Positions 6,720 to 8,987 of a stretch of 8,987 bases of DNA are shown piece by piece. The first letter of the stretch is position 1. Each line of letters starts with the position of its first letter. The position numbers and the translations under genes are program-made. The stretch covers positions 1-8,987 of the forward strand of contig JAAVAF010000071.1 in NCBI GenBank assembly GCA_014804225.1. Direction: 5' to 3'. Source of the DNA: Lachnospiraceae bacterium. GTDB taxonomy: Bacteria; Bacillota; Clostridia; Lachnospirales; Lachnospiraceae. The notes beneath the pieces were generated by a model, which ran no database searches, had not been told where the DNA came from, and saw only the letters and a program-made list of their open reading frames with translations.

Positions 6720-8987
6720 TCACTTCTTCCCATACTTTTTCTTCATGCAAAGCATCGCATACCCTTTATCATATCCATGACTGCTAACCGCCTTTTCATA
6801 ATATTCATACGCACGCTGTACATCCCCTTTTGCCTCATAAAAAACACCGAACGCCTCAAACCGATCATAGCATATTGTCTCATTGCAGTCCGCACACAAC
6901 GCGCATGCTCCCATCATTGCAGCATACTTTTCCGCAAGCGCCACTTCCCCTGTCAATGACAAAAACTGGACAAGATAGGTGAGAGCATCAAGTCTCCTTT
7001 CCATAGAATTGTCAATAAAGCTATCATAAAGGTCTAAGTTCCCGCATCCAAATTCGCGCCGCATCACACCCAAAATAATCTCTTTATAACGTGCAACTTC
7101 GTTCTCCTGCTTCAAAAATTTATGCATCCGAATCAAATCAAGCAAATCATTTCTGTACAGATCCCATGTCATCACCTGGGGCAGCTTCTGCTTTACGATA
7201 ATTGCTTTCCTTACCATAAGAAAATCATACCCAAGTATATCCGCGTAAAGTCTCCGCAAATCATGTCTGTCATACGCACGCAGCGCCTTTTTTACTTCCC
7301 TAAGCAGTGCTATCTTTTCCCAAAATGTAGTACAAAACCGACGGCGTGCAGAAAGAGTCATATAGAGGTAAAAACCCTCATCTATCATCCTTTCCGCATA
7401 TGTATAAATTTTTAAAAGTTTATCCGCCTTTTCATACTGGTCTGCTGAAACATACATATCCTTAAGCGTCATGACCGCATACGCTTTTTTCTCAAGCGTA
7501 TAATAATACTCCATATAATCACGTATCGTTTTATCCGCAGCATCAAGCTTTCCAAGCCTCATATAAATATGCCCTAGTGCAAGCACTGACTGATAGGTAA
7601 ATTCCTCGGTTTTGTCTTTCTCTTTCATCATTGCAAGTCCCTGCTCCATATAAGAAACTGCTTCTTCATAGCGTCCCAATCCATTGTACGCTCTCCCAAT
7701 CATGACACAAGTGTCATATTTCCGTTCCCATTGCGCATCCTTTTCCGACTCGGTAAAGCAAAAAAGCGCCTCCTGATATTGTCCAAGATACAGATGCGCC
7801 ATACCACAGCGGACATAAGCAAACGCGATTTCCTCCGGATTGAATGCAATATACTGTTTCCAAAGCCGAATAGAATCATGATAAAAAATCCCCCTGTTGG
7901 AAGCGAAATTATCATAAATCATAGCCGCTGTCCGATAGACATTCTCATTTTCAGGATCAAAGTCAATCACTTTTTGAACATATTCGCACGCATGCGCAAT
8001 ATCATCAACGTCAAAATAACGTTCCGCCATTTCAATATAAAGCTTCGTATCCGGTGTAAAATGCTCCTCAATATAAACATACTCTTTCAACGCCTCCTGT
8101 GGCTGCCCACTTTGAACATACAGACTGGCAAGCGTATTGTGATACTTTTCCCGGTCATTGACTTCAATTGCACTGAGCAGATGCCGTCTTTTATTTTCCT
8201 GGAACTGCGCCGCGGATAACGCCTTTATATAATAAAGTTCCGCAAGGTAATCTTTCGTGTTAAGATTTTGCGCGTCCTGCTCGCCTTCCTGCAGCATCTC
8301 ATCAAGTTCCTGATTTAACTCAAAAGCAAAGCCGTTATATGTTTGTCTTGAAAGGAAACAGCAGATTAAATATAACGCACGCAAACCATAACTTGCCACT
8401 CCGTTCACATCCGCTTTTGCAAGAATATTTCTGGCATGATCAAACTGTCCTGCATCAAGGTAAGCCCTTGCTGCATACTCATAAATCCCTGCATCCCGCG
8501 CTCCCTGATTTAACATTTGATAATATAAAACGACAACTTCTTGTAATCTTCCCATCTCATAGCACAATTTTTGTTTTAACAGGAGCAGACCGCTCTGCTC
8601 GCCAAGCCGGCTGATTAACGCGTCATACACTTCATACGTTTTCTGAAACTCCCTGATTTCCAGATAACAATGCGCAAGATTCATCTGTGCAGCAATATTT
8701 TCAGGTTCGGCTTCCCACGCAGCTATAAGAAAAGGAATGGCTTCCCGAAACAATTTCACACGCTCATTCTTCGCACTAGACATTAAAACCAAACCAAGCT
8801 GCAAATTGGAATCGGAAAGACTGTGCATCAAGGATTCTTTTGTATCATCACCCGAGTCAGGCGCTCCTGCTTCCAACTTGGCAAGTTTTTCCTGGATGCA
8901 TTCCAACCTTCGTTTTCCATGTTTTAATGCCATCGGATAGTCCTGTTTCTGTTGATACAGTTCAAACAGAAACATGTGATAATCCTT
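6720..8987 (-). CDS. Large tetratricopeptide-repeat protein, probably 5' partial
   Basis: A cytoplasmic helical-repeat scaffold protein of unknown partner; no signal peptide or membrane helix is seen. Numbering from the ATG at 8975 gives 751 residues. About ten TPR-like units are visible, for example at 76-112, 163-187, 278-303, 312-345, 385-411, 420-447, 463-489, 498-525 and 705-732, with the usual small residue, Tyr and Ala spacing. A cysteine cluster, C691-x2-C694-x2-C697-x4-C702, interrupts the solenoid near the C-terminus and may bind metal. The end is basic (KKKYGKK). The frame is open through the last base of the window (KDYH before the ATG), and the first residues already look like the middle of a TPR helix, so the gene probably continues upstream. 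However, AAGGA lies seven bases before that ATG, so it could be the start. Large clostridial J-domain/TPR proteins are a possible relative (unconfirmed). Confidence 0.85.
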   Translation of the reverse strand, partial: KDYHMFLFELYQQKQDYPMALKHGKRRLECIQEKLAKLEAGAPDSGDDTKESLMHSLSDSNLQLGLVLMSSAKNERVKLFREAIPFLIAAWEAEPENIAAQMNLAHCYLEIREFQKTYEVYDALISRLGEQSGLLLLKQKLCYEMGRLQEVVVLYYQMLNQGARDAGIYEYAARAYLDAGQFDHARNILAKADVNGVASYGLRALYLICCFLSRQTYNGFAFELNQELDEMLQEGEQDAQNLNTKDYLAELYYIKALSAAQFQENKRRHLLSAIEVNDREKYHNTLASLYVQSGQPQEALKEYVYIEEHFTPDTKLYIEMAERYFDVDDIAHACEYVQKVIDFDPENENVYRTAAMIYDNFASNRGIFYHDSIRLWKQYIAFNPEEIAFAYVRCGMAHLYLGQYQEALFCFTESEKDAQWERKYDTCVMIGRAYNGLGRYEEAVSYMEQGLAMMKEKDKTEEFTYQSVLALGHIYMRLGKLDAADKTIRDYMEYYYTLEKKAYAVMTLKDMYVSADQYEKADKLLKIYTYAERMIDEGFYLYMTLSARRRFCTTFWEKIALLREVKKALRAYDRHDLRRLYADILGYDFLMVRKAIIVKQKLPQVMTWDLYRNDLLDLIRMHKFLKQENEVARYKEIILGVMRREFGCGNLDLYDSFIDNSMERRLDALTYLVQFLSLTGEVALAEKYAAMMGACALCADCNETICYDRFEAFGVFYEAKGDVQRAYEYYEKAVSSHGYDKGYAMLCMKKKYGKK

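Noticed and set aside
7731..8219. 162-codon open frame on the + strand inside the TPR gene
   Set aside because: It is antisense to clear TPR repeats, rich in Ile/Arg/Asn with no domain features, and has no promoter of note.

Overview
The window looks like chromosomal DNA of a low-to-moderate GC, Gram-positive anaerobe of the Clostridia, most likely Lachnospiraceae or a close relative. This is inferred from four things: codon use, a c-di-GMP protein with extracellular solute-binding sensor domains, a 'hydratase' of the aconitase superfamily that starts in the style I know from Clostridia, and compact AT-rich promoters. I see no rRNA, tRNA, CRISPR array, insertion sequence, integrase or phage gene.

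Layout. One gene runs on the + strand at the left: a membrane c-di-GMP phosphodiesterase with two extracellular solute-binding domains, one membrane helix, a degenerate GGDEF domain and an intact EAL domain. Its 5' end lies outside the window. It ends at a strong hairpin that also serves the convergent minus-strand gene. Everything to the right is on the minus strand. In transcription order (right to left) these are a large TPR-repeat protein cut by the right edge, a lipoprotein-like membrane protein of unknown function, a YbhJ-like hydratase, and a small cysteine-rich, probably zinc-binding protein.

Regulation. The lipoprotein gene has its own extended -10 promoter. It lies inside what would otherwise be the gene's 5' extension, so it moves the start to 6635. 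A perfect 7-bp dyad overlaps its -10 and start region. The hydratase has a good -35/-10 promoter, a leader with a GC hairpin followed by four T's, a clear ribosome binding site, and spaced TGTCA/TGACA elements around the -35. No terminator is visible between the hydratase and the small cysteine-rich gene, so these two may be co-transcribed to the shared terminator.

Function as a whole. The genes do not form an obvious single pathway. The hydratase suggests a hydroxy-acid dehydration step of unknown substrate, the EAL protein suggests nutrient-sensing control of c-di-GMP, and the TPR and lipoprotein genes have no assignable role. I see no defence system, biosynthetic cluster or mobile island. 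The points most worth following are the regulatory dyads, the altered active-site residues of the hydratase, the cysteine cluster at the end of the TPR protein, and the small cysteine-rich gene that lacks a ribosome binding site.
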